A DNA stretch of 29,897 nt from DATDEW01 sp046590205 (lineage in GTDB: Bacteria; Bacteroidota; Ignavibacteria; Palsa-1295), in contig JBKJTT010000072.1 in NCBI GenBank assembly GCA_046590205.1, forward strand, positions 1 to 29,897, in the 5' to 3' direction. Positions 15,110 through 25,300 of the stretch are shown here, one piece after another; position 1 is the first letter of the stretch; every line of letters starts with the position of its first letter. A model generated the notes under the pieces. That model made no database searches and was not told the DNA's origin. It saw only the letters and a program-made list of their open reading frames with translations. Made by a program: the position numbers and the translations under genes.

Positions 15110-17797
15110 ATGAGACATATCATTTCTATACTCGCTTTAGTTGTGCTTGCTTCCTCTCTATCAGCACAGGGATATATTACCGTATCAAAGACATCGCACA
15201 AGGCAAGCACCGCCGGTGCTCCGCCAACGAGAGACTTTTGGTTTGCTATCCCGCAGAACTACGACCCAAAAGATGTCAATGGTGAAGTTTTTAGCTTTTA
15301 CATCACAAGCCCTGTTAATACTACCGTAAATATCCAAGTACAAGGTGAGGCTGCCATCAAGAAGCCGGTCTCGGCGAACCAAGTCTTGACACATATTGTC
15401 CCAAGAAATCTTGAGATCAACCGCTCTTCAGCGATTGAAACAGATAAAGCGATTCATATTTGGTCTGATAATGCAGACTTAAATGTGTATTTTATGTCAC
15501 GCAATGATTTTACTTCTGATGGTACAGTCGTCTTGCCATCATATTCTTATGGCAAAGAATATGTGGTTGCTGCTGCTAGTGCTCTCTTTGTGAGTGCTGC
15601 AGTTGACCTTCCTTCAGAGTTCATAGTTATTGCTACTAAAGATAGTACGGGAATTACAATTACGCCGTCACAAGATATTCGCAATGAAGGAGTCCCGACA
15701 GAAATAAAATATCCGAAAAATGTACCTTTTAATGTTACTCTCAACAAGGGCGAATGTATCCAATATCAAACAACTCAATCACAAGATATACCTTGGGACT
15801 TGTCAGGTACTAAGATATCGTCTACAGAGCCGATAGCTGTCGTTGGTGCATCAGCATGTCCGTTCATCCCAGCTGATCCTTATTGCGACCATGTTATGGA
15901 GATGATACCTGCGGTTGATATTTGGGGCAAGACATATTACTCTGCGCAATTTGCCGGACGTAAGTGGGGTGGCGACTCATTCTTAGCAATTGCTTCAAAA
16001 GATAATCAGTCAATCTATCGGAAAGGAATTCTCTACGCGACACTTGGTAAATTTGAAACATATTTTCGGGATGATATTACAGGCTCAAACATCTGGACAA
16101 GCGATGCGCCATTTTTGTTAGTGCAATATATAAATAGTGCAACCAATGGTGTCGCCCCAGGACAGCCACACAATAGTGGTGACCCAGCAATGGCAGTGTT
16201 ATATCCAGCAGAGAGTGCCCAAAAGGATGTGGTCTTTCAAACTCCAAATATTGGTCCCGGAAGCGGACAAGCCTCATTCACAAACTATGTTAATATTCTT
16301 CTTCGTACGGCATCCGTGCCTAAGACCATGATGGATGGGAAGGTGTTGACGGACTTTACTCCAATTAGTCGTAGTCCGATTCCGGGGACGAACTGGGAGG
16401 CATTCAGGATTGAAAAAGTAGAGGTAGGTAGGCACAGCATAACTTCGGACTCTGAAATATGTCTTTATACCTATGGATATGGACCTGATGAATCTTATGC
16501 ATGGTCAGTGCCAGGCACACTTCTGCCTATAAATAGTTTAGATACTGTCCCACCCACTGCCAGTTCAACTCAAGGATGCTACTGCACCAATATAACTATA
16601 CAGGATAAACATATAAACTCTTCAAAGCTGCTTATTGCCACCGCATCGATAGATAGTAATATGACTGTGCTCATCCCTGATGATGTCTCTGGTGTAGATT
16701 CGATCGTGGTGAAAGTATGCGTAGAAGACTCATCCAAATCCGCAGCTGCATCTATTGAGGCATTCGATGATGTCGGTAATAATATAGTTGTTAAGTCGAG
16801 CTATGTAGAGCCGCAGTATCTCAGAAGTGTTACACCAAAGGTATCATTTGGGAATGTACCTGTAACAACTAGTTCTCAAAAATTGGCTGAAATACAGAAC
16901 ATGGGTAGCAGGCCGGATTCAATATTATCAATGAGTTTAGTTTCGGGTAGTCAGGGGTTTGCAATTGCAAACAATAACGCTACAACGTATGCACCGGGTG
17001 AGACGAAAGCCATTACGATTAACTTTTCTTCTGATAGAGAGGGAAGTTTTTACGATACACTTCTTTACACAACTTCATGTCAGACCAGCCGTATCCCGCT
17101 CATAGCTGGTACGGAGAAGCCGGAAGGGAAGACGCCAGACTCGATCTACGTCGGATGTATACCCGTCGGTGATACACTTGAAGGGAATGTTATTTTTACG
17201 AATGCCAATACGTATCCGCTTACTATCATAGGGATAAACCAATCTGGTTACCCGGACTTTGTCCGCGATGGTACACCTTCGCTTCCGTTGACCGTTGCGC
17301 CAAGTGTGACGGCAAAGATAGGGATACGTTTTAATCCACTTTCTGCGACACAAAAGAACGCGCTTCTTACGGTTGTCTATCAAACCGATGATGCCATTCG
17401 TGACTCCGTCTCGACAAAACTTGCCGGCTGCGGGCTTGACCTCGGAGTTGAAGATGAACCGGAAATTCATTCACTTCCATCGAACTCACCTGATTATACA
17501 CATGCAATAGAACGTCTACGCTCTACTGACGAGCAGTTGTTTATTCAATCGTTGACGCCGAACCCTGCTTCCGGCACAGTCAAATGTGTATATGCAATAG
17601 ATGAGGCAGATGACGTGTCTATTGAACTGCTCGATATGCTCGGCAAGGTTGTGGCAAGACCGCTTGCCACAACTTATCAGATTCGAGGGGTTTATGAAGT
17701 ATTTTTTGATGTTTCAAAACTGCCTTCGGGGTCTTACATCGCTCGTATTTCCCGCGGTGGGTTTGTCGCATCAAGCAGGGTGATTGTGAGTCATTAG
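15110..17797 (+). CDS. IgGFc-binding-like T9SS surface protein, paralog 1 (short form)
   Basis: An 895-residue secreted protein. The signal peptide is MRHIISILALVVLASSLSAQ. About 40-470 is an IgGFc_binding-type domain; its clearest mark is SACPFIPADPYCDHVMEMIP with Cys250 and Cys259, followed by a Trp and a GGDSF motif. About 480-570 is a Cys-containing Ig-like module starting GCYC. Two choice-of-anchor-D/ASH-type domains follow (about 572-666 and 675-775), then a linker. The type A T9SS sorting domain is about 812-895 (SLTPNPASGTVKCVYAI, LLDMLGKVVARPL, LPSGSYIARIS). It lacks three ASH domains and the cohesin-like module found in paralogs 2 and 3. Binding of immunoglobulin is not implied; an adhesive surface role is an inference. 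Confidence 0.85.
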   Translation: MRHIISILALVVLASSLSAQGYITVSKTSHKASTAGAPPTRDFWFAIPQNYDPKDVNGEVFSFYITSPVNTTVNIQVQGEAAIKKPVSANQVLTHIVPRNLEINRSSAIETDKAIHIWSDNADLNVYFMSRNDFTSDGTVVLPSYSYGKEYVVAAASALFVSAAVDLPSEFIVIATKDSTGITITPSQDIRNEGVPTEIKYPKNVPFNVTLNKGECIQYQTTQSQDIPWDLSGTKISSTEPIAVVGASACPFIPADPYCDHVMEMIPAVDIWGKTYYSAQFAGRKWGGDSFLAIASKDNQSIYRKGILYATLGKFETYFRDDITGSNIWTSDAPFLLVQYINSATNGVAPGQPHNSGDPAMAVLYPAESAQKDVVFQTPNIGPGSGQASFTNYVNILLRTASVPKTMMDGKVLTDFTPISRSPIPGTNWEAFRIEKVEVGRHSITSDSEICLYTYGYGPDESYAWSVPGTLLPINSLDTVPPTASSTQGCYCTNITIQDKHINSSKLLIATASIDSNMTVLIPDDVSGVDSIVVKVCVEDSSKSAAASIEAFDDVGNNIVVKSSYVEPQYLRSVTPKVSFGNVPVTTSSQKLAEIQNMGSRPDSILSMSLVSGSQGFAIANNNATTYAPGETKAITINFSSDREGSFYDTLLYTTSCQTSRIPLIAGTEKPEGKTPDSIYVGCIPVGDTLEGNVIFTNANTYPLTIIGINQSGYPDFVRDGTPSLPLTVAPSVTAKIGIRFNPLSATQKNALLTVVYQTDDAIRDSVSTKLAGCGLDLGVEDEPEIHSLPSNSPDYTHAIERLRSTDEQLFIQSLTPNPASGTVKCVYAIDEADDVSIELLDMLGKVVARPLATTYQIRGVYEVFFDVSKLPSGSYIARISRGGFVASSRVIVSH

Positions 17798-17979
17798 AAC
17801 TTCGGAACTCTCTTTCGGCAGGTTCGTTACAAATTGTAGGAAAATTGCTCCTTTTTAGGGGTTGTGTTCGTATTACATTTTACGTTAGGGGCGAGTTGTG
17901 TGCCCAGTCCTTCTCGCTGCTTTTTTTTCGTCTATACAAATAGCAGAGCTATATGATCTACGCATCCTTACACTTACGT

Positions 17980-20900
17980 ATGAAGGTTGTCTTCTTCGCA
18001 TTGGTATCTCTTATGCTCGCTGGGACGAGCTATAGCCAAAGCCGTATTCGCATCCAAGAGCAAATAGAAAAAGAATCGCGCGGCGATGCACCGTATCTTG
18101 GTCGCGATCTCTGGATGGCAATACCCCAGAACTATGATCCGAAAGATGTGAATGGTGAGGTCTTTTCGCTCTATATCACAAGTGAAAAAAATACGACGGT
18201 AAATATTCAAGTAAGCGGACAAGCTGTTGTCAAAAAACCTGTTACTGCAGGCCAAGTGCTTACTCATGTTCTTCCGAGAAATTTAGAAATAAATCGATCT
18301 ACTGCTATTGAGACCGATAAAGCAGTTCATATTTGGTCAGATAATGCCGATCTCTCGGTGTACTTCATGTCTCGCAATGATTTTACATCCGACGGTATGT
18401 ATGTACTTCCAACAACAGGTTGGGGTAAGGACTATGTAGTCGCGGCGGCTACGGCTCTCTATGTTTCTGCTGCTGTTGACCTACCATCAGAGTTTATCAT
18501 TATAGCGAATCAGGATAATACAGCAGTAAGCATTATTCCCGCACAAGATATTCGTGCGGAGGGGCAGCCAAATGTAGCCCTTCATAAAAAAGGAGTTCCG
18601 TTTACTGTATTCCTAAAAAAAGGTGAGTGTGTTCAATATCAAACGACGCAATCTCAAGATCTGCCCTGGGATTTATCTGGTACAGTAGTTACATCGAACA
18701 ATCCTATCGGAGTCATCGGTGGCTCAGCATGCCCATTTATACCTGCTGATCCATTTTGTGATCATGTTCTTGAATATATTCCGCCTGTACGTACGTGGTC
18801 GAATACATACTATACAACACAATTTGTCGGCCGTAAATGGGGTGGTGATTCATTCCTCATTGTTGCATCAAAAGCAGGGCAAACCATCAATCGCAATGGA
18901 AATCAGTATGCTAGTATCGGTAGATATGAAACCTATTATCGAGATGACATAACAGGATCAAATGTATGGACGAGTGATGCACCGTTCATGCTTGTTCAAT
19001 ACATCAATAGCGCACTATATGGAGTCCCCCAGGGGCAACCAAGGAATACAGGTGATCCAGCTATGGTAGTCGTAAACCCCGCCGAACAGTTCGCGAAAAC
19101 TGTCATCTTTCAGACTCCAAATATTACTCCCGGAAGTGGGCAGGCAGCATTTGTCAATTATGTAAACGTATTGCTGCGTACGTCCTCCGTTGCGAACACT
19201 ACGATGGACGGAAAATTACTTACAGCTTACACTCCTATTAATCGCTCTCCGGTACCTGGTACGAATTGGGAGGCATTGCGTATTGAAAGAGTTCTTCCAG
19301 GCCGTCATAAGATAGTCTCTGATTCAGGTGTAGGTGTTTACATATACGGATACGGACCTGATGATTCTTACGCATGGGCAGGGGCACTTGGGACAAAGAC
19401 GATAGACTCACTCGACAAAGTTGCTCCAACTGTAGCATCGGTTTCTGATTGTTTCTGTGCTCGTAATAATGTTTATGATATTCATCCTGACGCATCAAAG
19501 CTTTCATCAGTGACCATTGATTCGCTTGATAATACTACATTTTTACCAGACCCAAACTTTATACCCGGCGGTGCTCAGGATTCATCATGGTATGAGTTCT
19601 GTATCGTTGATAGCTCAAAGCCGGCATACATAGTTGTTTCTGTCTATGATGTTGCCGGAAATCGGACGACAATCACCAATACATATCAGCCACAGTTCGC
19701 ATCGCTCTCGCCTGACCCACTTAACTTCGGGACAGGAAATATTGGTCAGAACAGTTACAATTATGTAACCATCACAAACGATGGCGCAGTGCCGTATCAG
19801 TTTACATCTGCAAACTTCAAATTACAAAACGGAGCACTCGGATTTTATATTGATAGTGTTGGGACAGATGGACCGATCCCCGTGGGTGGGACACGAAAAA
19901 TCAAGATACGCTTTAACCCAGTTTTCGGTAATACTGTAACCGATACAGCCCTCTTCGGGGATGAATGTACTAAGTTCTCATCGAAGATCATAGGTAATGG
20001 CGGATTAGCTGATTTCGTATTACTTCCGTTTGACTTTGATTGCGCACTTCCGGGTAAACCAAAATCATCACAAGGATATAAAGGCGGGTTCAAGATCATT
20101 AATAATTCCGGCGGTGACGTAACGATTGATTCTATCTATCTTGATGACGTTGTGAATTTTGGATATGACCGTCTTATCCCTCCAACGAATACTGTTCCAT
20201 TTACAGTCCCGAAACAGAATATTGCATCGGGTGAATATGAGGTTGTCTTTTCGTTCACTCCCGCTGCTCCTGTTCAATATACAACGCTTGTTCATATCCA
20301 TGGTAAGAGTGGTACATCAGACATCGGCTGGAAGACAGCAGAACTTCGTGGCACGGGATGCGCTCCGAATATAACATCAAATGATAGTGCTACAAGTATT
20401 ATTTGTGATGGCTCTGTCGTTTTCCCCGTTGATATTATTAATACCGGTAACGAAGTTGATTCTATCTTCCAAGTTACCCATATCCTATCGCCAAAGTTCG
20501 GGAATCCGACACTTACTGACTGGACAGGTGCAGTGGTAACATTACCGTATGCATTGCAGCCCGACCCCACCAAGTTCCTAAGGGCAACAATTGTTTTTAA
20601 TTCCGGCACACAAGCATCAGGACTATTCACAGATGTAGTGTCATTCATACGTAAGAACGGTGATACAGCCGCATTCTCAAACTTACAAGTTGATGCGAAG
20701 TACCGCATCGCATCGGTTACCAAAGCGGTAGCGTCATTTACGAACGTCCCGTTCGGCAGTGGTATTCGTCAGGATTCTGTCTCGATCTGTAATAGCGGAC
20801 CTGACCCGATCACAATTACCGGCATGACACAGGATGCTTCACCCGATGCGGCTTCCTTCTCTGTTGCGAATATCTACAAGGTCAATGGCACGGTTGTTAC

Positions 20901-22200
20901 GATGCCGTATGTCCTGAATCCTGGTGAATGTATGCAGGCAGTCATTAACTTTGATGCGAACATTAGCACTGTTCCGTTGCAGTTGGGTAACTTCAGCATC
21001 AATTCATCAGATGGCTGCACGAGAGTCTATACTGTTACCGCACAAGCAACGCAGAGCTTCGGTTCACCAAGCGTAACAGGTATGGTAATACCGACTATAT
21101 TCACCTGTACGAATGCGACTGACTCAATCTCAGTATTTAATCCGAATAGTTCAGCTAAGGAAGTAACAAATATTTCATTCTCTGGAAATAACCCTGCAAA
21201 CTTTGCATATACAGGTACGTATCCTATCTCCCTTCCGATAAACACTATCACATCGATACCTGTTCGCTTCATTCCAACGCCAGGTGTAGGTGTGACAAGT
21301 TATGATGCACAGTTAATAGTAACTATGTTTGATCCATCAAATAATGTTACGATTGTTGATAGCACCAAGAAGGTATCAGGCACCGGCGCAGGTCTCGATG
21401 TAACCGTTAGTTCAGTGATGGCAGATATATCTGCATCGGCAGGTGAGGAAGTTTCGCTTCCGGTAAAGTTAGAGTACAATAAACAGGGAGGGGTAACAAC
21501 AGATATATCAGCACTCGATATACGTAAGGTTGTTGTTCGTTATAGCTACAATACCGACCTCTTGCATATTGACCCGGCAAATGTATCCGGTTCAGTTCGA
21601 AATGTAGCAAATAATTGGTCAGTTGATGCGCTTCTTGCGAATACCTTTGTAGATGAGCCAAACCGTTTGCTGCAGATAACATTCGTTGGCACTGCTGCGC
21701 TTGCAGATAATAATCCACAGCTTGGCAATATCATTTTCAAGGTAATGCTTCCGGAAATGGACTCGGTCACAGATGTAACGCTGACATCCTCGGAGGTGTA
21801 TCAAGGAATCTCAACAGTCCCAACTGCATGTGCTTCAGTTGCTACGACAGACTCAAACTTTACACTTGTCTATCTCTGTGGGGATGCGTCGCTCCAGAAA
21901 TTCCTGCAGGATGGCAGCTACATACCGACAAAAATTGCCCGGGTATCGCCTAATCCTGTTTTTTCTGGCAGTAAGTTTGTAACTTTCAACTACGCCACTC
22001 GTTTTGAAGGTAGAGTCACATTTGAAATACTTGACGAATTAGGCGCACCAGTCGCCCGTCCGCTTACCGAAGAAATGCTTCCGGCAGGAGAATATCGTAT
22101 TTCATTTGACCCGTCAAAACTCGCAAGCGGTGCCTACACGGCACGAGTCTCGCTCGCAGGCAATGGTGCATCGAGCACCCGTTTTGTTGTTCAGAAGTAA
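17980..22200 (+). CDS. IgGFc-binding-like T9SS surface protein, paralog 2 (long form)
   Basis: A 1406-residue secreted protein. I use ATG 17980 because it starts a standard signal peptide (MKVVFFALVSLMLAGTSYSQ); ATG 17953 would add nine residues. The IgGFc-like head (about 35-475) is very close to paralog 1 in protein sequence, for example the shared PQNYDPKDVNGEVFS and WSDNADL.VYFMSRNDFTSD, while the codons differ at many third positions. After the Cys module (about 480-570, DCFCARN) come five ASH-like domains (about 573-672, 678-794, 795-907, 908-1023, 1027-1137). A cohesin-like module (about 1139-1275) follows: ASAGEEVSLPVKLEY, then VRYSYNTDLLHIDP. A T9SS tail (about 1317-1406, RVSPNPVFSG to RFVVQK) closes it. 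The 180-base leader has no convincing promoter; TACATTTT at 17874-17881 is a partial -7 match. Confidence 0.85.
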   Translation: MKVVFFALVSLMLAGTSYSQSRIRIQEQIEKESRGDAPYLGRDLWMAIPQNYDPKDVNGEVFSLYITSEKNTTVNIQVSGQAVVKKPVTAGQVLTHVLPRNLEINRSTAIETDKAVHIWSDNADLSVYFMSRNDFTSDGMYVLPTTGWGKDYVVAAATALYVSAAVDLPSEFIIIANQDNTAVSIIPAQDIRAEGQPNVALHKKGVPFTVFLKKGECVQYQTTQSQDLPWDLSGTVVTSNNPIGVIGGSACPFIPADPFCDHVLEYIPPVRTWSNTYYTTQFVGRKWGGDSFLIVASKAGQTINRNGNQYASIGRYETYYRDDITGSNVWTSDAPFMLVQYINSALYGVPQGQPRNTGDPAMVVVNPAEQFAKTVIFQTPNITPGSGQAAFVNYVNVLLRTSSVANTTMDGKLLTAYTPINRSPVPGTNWEALRIERVLPGRHKIVSDSGVGVYIYGYGPDDSYAWAGALGTKTIDSLDKVAPTVASVSDCFCARNNVYDIHPDASKLSSVTIDSLDNTTFLPDPNFIPGGAQDSSWYEFCIVDSSKPAYIVVSVYDVAGNRTTITNTYQPQFASLSPDPLNFGTGNIGQNSYNYVTITNDGAVPYQFTSANFKLQNGALGFYIDSVGTDGPIPVGGTRKIKIRFNPVFGNTVTDTALFGDECTKFSSKIIGNGGLADFVLLPFDFDCALPGKPKSSQGYKGGFKIINNSGGDVTIDSIYLDDVVNFGYDRLIPPTNTVPFTVPKQNIASGEYEVVFSFTPAAPVQYTTLVHIHGKSGTSDIGWKTAELRGTGCAPNITSNDSATSIICDGSVVFPVDIINTGNEVDSIFQVTHILSPKFGNPTLTDWTGAVVTLPYALQPDPTKFLRATIVFNSGTQASGLFTDVVSFIRKNGDTAAFSNLQVDAKYRIASVTKAVASFTNVPFGSGIRQDSVSICNSGPDPITITGMTQDASPDAASFSVANIYKVNGTVVTMPYVLNPGECMQAVINFDANISTVPLQLGNFSINSSDGCTRVYTVTAQATQSFGSPSVTGMVIPTIFTCTNATDSISVFNPNSSAKEVTNISFSGNNPANFAYTGTYPISLPINTITSIPVRFIPTPGVGVTSYDAQLIVTMFDPSNNVTIVDSTKKVSGTGAGLDVTVSSVMADISASAGEEVSLPVKLEYNKQGGVTTDISALDIRKVVVRYSYNTDLLHIDPANVSGSVRNVANNWSVDALLANTFVDEPNRLLQITFVGTAALADNNPQLGNIIFKVMLPEMDSVTDVTLTSSEVYQGISTVPTACASVATTDSNFTLVYLCGDASLQKFLQDGSYIPTKIARVSPNPVFSGSKFVTFNYATRFEGRVTFEILDELGAPVARPLTEEMLPAGEYRISFDPSKLASGAYTARVSLAGNGASSTRFVVQK

Positions 22201-22215
22201 ATTGTTGTGTTTCTC

Positions 22216-22241
22216 TGCCCTTTGACATTGGTCATTGGGCA
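22216..22241 (+). terminator. Hairpin between paralogs 2 and 3
   Basis: TGCCC-TT-TGAC pairs with GTCA-TT-GGGCA around an ATTG loop, giving a symmetric stem with one 2x2 internal mismatch, 16 bases after the paralog 2 stop. The following bases (CTTTCTCC) are a poor T-tract, so it may be an attenuator or an RNA-stabilising hairpin and not a full terminator. Confidence 0.4.
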
Positions 22242-22326
22242 CTTTCTCCCGAAAGAATTAGACTCTCCATACTGCAATGTGCATTGGAGATGAGTTGTGT
22301 CACGTATTACTTATATATAGAAAAGG

Positions 22327-22332
22327 AAGGAG
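22327..22332 (+). promoter_or_regulatory. Strong Shine-Dalgarno deciding the paralog 3 start
   Basis: AAGGAG, within GGAAGGAGAGG, lies five bases before ATG 22338. Most genes in the window lack such a site. It decides the start in favour of ATG 22338 over a TTG 18 codons upstream, and the protein then begins directly with its signal peptide. Confidence 0.7.
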
Positions 22333-22337
22333 AGGCT

Positions 22338-25300
22338 ATGTCAGTACCCTCTATCAGACGCGTCGTTCTATCATCGCTTCTTATCATATTTGCAGCTACG
22401 ACATTTGCTCAAAATGCACGTATTCAGCATACTGTTATAAAAAAACAGAAGGACAAAAACCTTTCTATGGGTCGTGACCTTTGGTTTACGATGGCTCAAA
22501 ATTATGAAAGCCAAAGTGGTAAGTATTACCAGTTGTATGTGACAAGCGCAAATAATACGACGATAAACGTTGCAATAACAGGTGGCACAACCTACCGCTT
22601 CCCGATCACTGCTTATAAAGTTGCTTCGTTCTTTATTCCTCTTGGTTGGGAAGTAACGACAAGTGGTGTTGTTGAGGACAAGGCAATACGGGTGTGGTCC
22701 AACGATGCTGATATTACTGCGTATTTACTCTCGCGTAACCCCGCTACCTCAGACGGTATGTATATCATCCCAACGATAGGGTGGGGTACCGAATATGTCG
22801 TCGCTGCTTACGGCTCGCTTTACGAGGGGTTTGGGAGTTTTGTATTTGATTATCCTTCGGAGTTTTGTATTGTAGCAAATCAAGATAACACTGTTTGTAC
22901 CATTACCCCAACGACGGACATTCGCGTTGACGGACAGCCAACGACAGTGCTCCATAAGAAAGGTGTACCATTTACGGAAGTACTCAATCGCGGTCAGGTA
23001 GTGCAATATCAATCCGTGCTTCCGGAGAATGTTGATGACTTTGACTTTTCCGGTACCTACATTACTTCAAATAAACCAATTGGAGTTGTTGGTGCTTCTC
23101 AGTGCCCAAATATCCCCGGAGAATATTTGTATTGCGACCATATCTGCGATATGATTCCTCCAATGAGAACCTGGGCTCAAACGTATGCGACAGTCCCGTT
23201 CGCGAATCGTAGAGGAGGAGATTCCTTCTTGATTATCCCATCAAAAGATGGTCAGACTATTTACCGCAACAATTCAGTATTCTGTATACTCTCCAAAAAG
23301 TATGAGCCGTTTTTCCGTCCGGATGTTTCAGATGCATCATACTTTACCAGTGATGCCCCGTTTTTAGTGGCTCAGTATATTAACTCAACATCTTGGGTTG
23401 ATGATCAGGGCATGGATAATAACGGCATTGGTGACCCTGCAATGGTGGTTGTTAACTCAATAGAGCAGTTCACACCTGAAGTCGTATTTCAAACACCTAC
23501 TATCTCCACTGGAACTGGATTTAGTAACTTCGCAAATGTTATCGTACATGATAATGCAATTCAGACGACTACTTTTGATGACTTGCCGATAGCACAGTAT
23601 AAAGCAACCAATCGGATGAAGATACCCTACTCAAATTATACAGCATTCCGCATTCGCTCTCTTAATCAGGGTACTCACCATGTAAAGAGTGATTCAGGAG
23701 TTGGAGTATATGTTTATGGATACGGAAGCTATGATTCGTATGCTTGGAGCGGTGCCCTTGGAATTCGGACGTTTAACGATCCGGATACTGTTGCACCACT
23801 CATTTCAGATATTGGAGACTGCTATTGTGCGGTAATTGGTGAATCCGATCAACATATTTTTCCGCCGGCATCAAGACTTGCTGATATGGTCGTGGATACC
23901 AACTATAACATGACATATACACCCGACCCAACGTATCAAAGTGGCTCACCGGATGACACAGCATTCTACTCAATGTGTGTTATTGACCCGACAAAAGAAG
24001 CATTACTTGTTGTTTCTGTCTATGATTTTTCGGGGAATAAATCAAAAGTAACGAGCGTCTATAAGCCACTTACGGCAACAATATCCCCATCACTTGTAAA
24101 TTATGGCACTGGTACAGCAGGCCAACCAATCAGTCAATATGTTACTATTACCAATACGGGACTTGTACCCTTTACCATTAATGATGTAAAACTCTTCTTT
24201 GGCAATAAGGGCTTCAAAATAGATAGTCTTGTTACCACGGACATCCCAGTCGGTGGTAGTAGAATTGTAAAGGTATCATTTGAGCCACTTTCGCTCTCTA
24301 CTGTAACAGATACACTCATTCTTGATGACGGCTGTTTAAAACAAAAGGTTGTTCTTGTCGGCAATGGTGGCTCACCTGACTTTGTCGTCAGTGGGTATGA
24401 CTTCAAATGTAATCTCGTCGGTCAAAAGATATTCAAAACGGAGTTACTTGTTACGAATACTTCATCAACCCAACCGCTTACCGTTCAAAGCATAACTATA
24501 GATGATATAGTTCGCTTTGGGTTTGATCCGTTGAATCCCGCAAGCAATAATCTCCCATTTGTTATTGGACCTGCACGAAATGGATTTAACGGGCAGAAGA
24601 AATTTGAAATTACATTCCAAGCAAATGCAGTGGGTACGTTTCAAACCCTTGCTCATGTAACGACCCTTGAAGCGGGAGAAAAGACAGCAACGCTTGAGGG
24701 CTGCGGTATAGCTCCGGGAGGGATCACCGTTAAAGATACCGTCACGACAATGAACTGTGACCAGACCGTCTCGTTCGTTTTTCAAGTCATCGCGACGGGT
24801 ACTGCTCCGTTGACCATTGACCGTGTAGTTGTAGCCGGAGACCCGAACTTTACGCAACCGCTCATCTACACAAATGCAGCAGGGCAAGTAATTACCTTAC
24901 CAGTGACACTCCAGCCGAATGAAGAATTTAACGCATTCATCGACTTTGTACCTCCGGCGAAAGCTTCAGGTTTATTCACAACAAATATCTTTGCGATCAG
25001 CAATACGAACGACACAACAAATACAGCATCTGCTACGGTGAACGCTGTCTATCGAGAAATGATCATTACCAAAGATAGTATTGGGTACGCGGTTGTCCCA
25101 TTTGGCGGGCCTAAGCAGACAGGCAATCTTCAGGTGTGCAATAATGCGTCGGACTCTCTGACGATTTATAATGTGACCGAAACGCCAGGGCAATACGCTG
25201 CTGCATTCGCTGTGGTAGGGTATCGTGTTGGTGCTACAACATATTCTACATTACCAATAACATTAGCAGAGAATGAATGTTTAGATATCGATGTAGAGTT

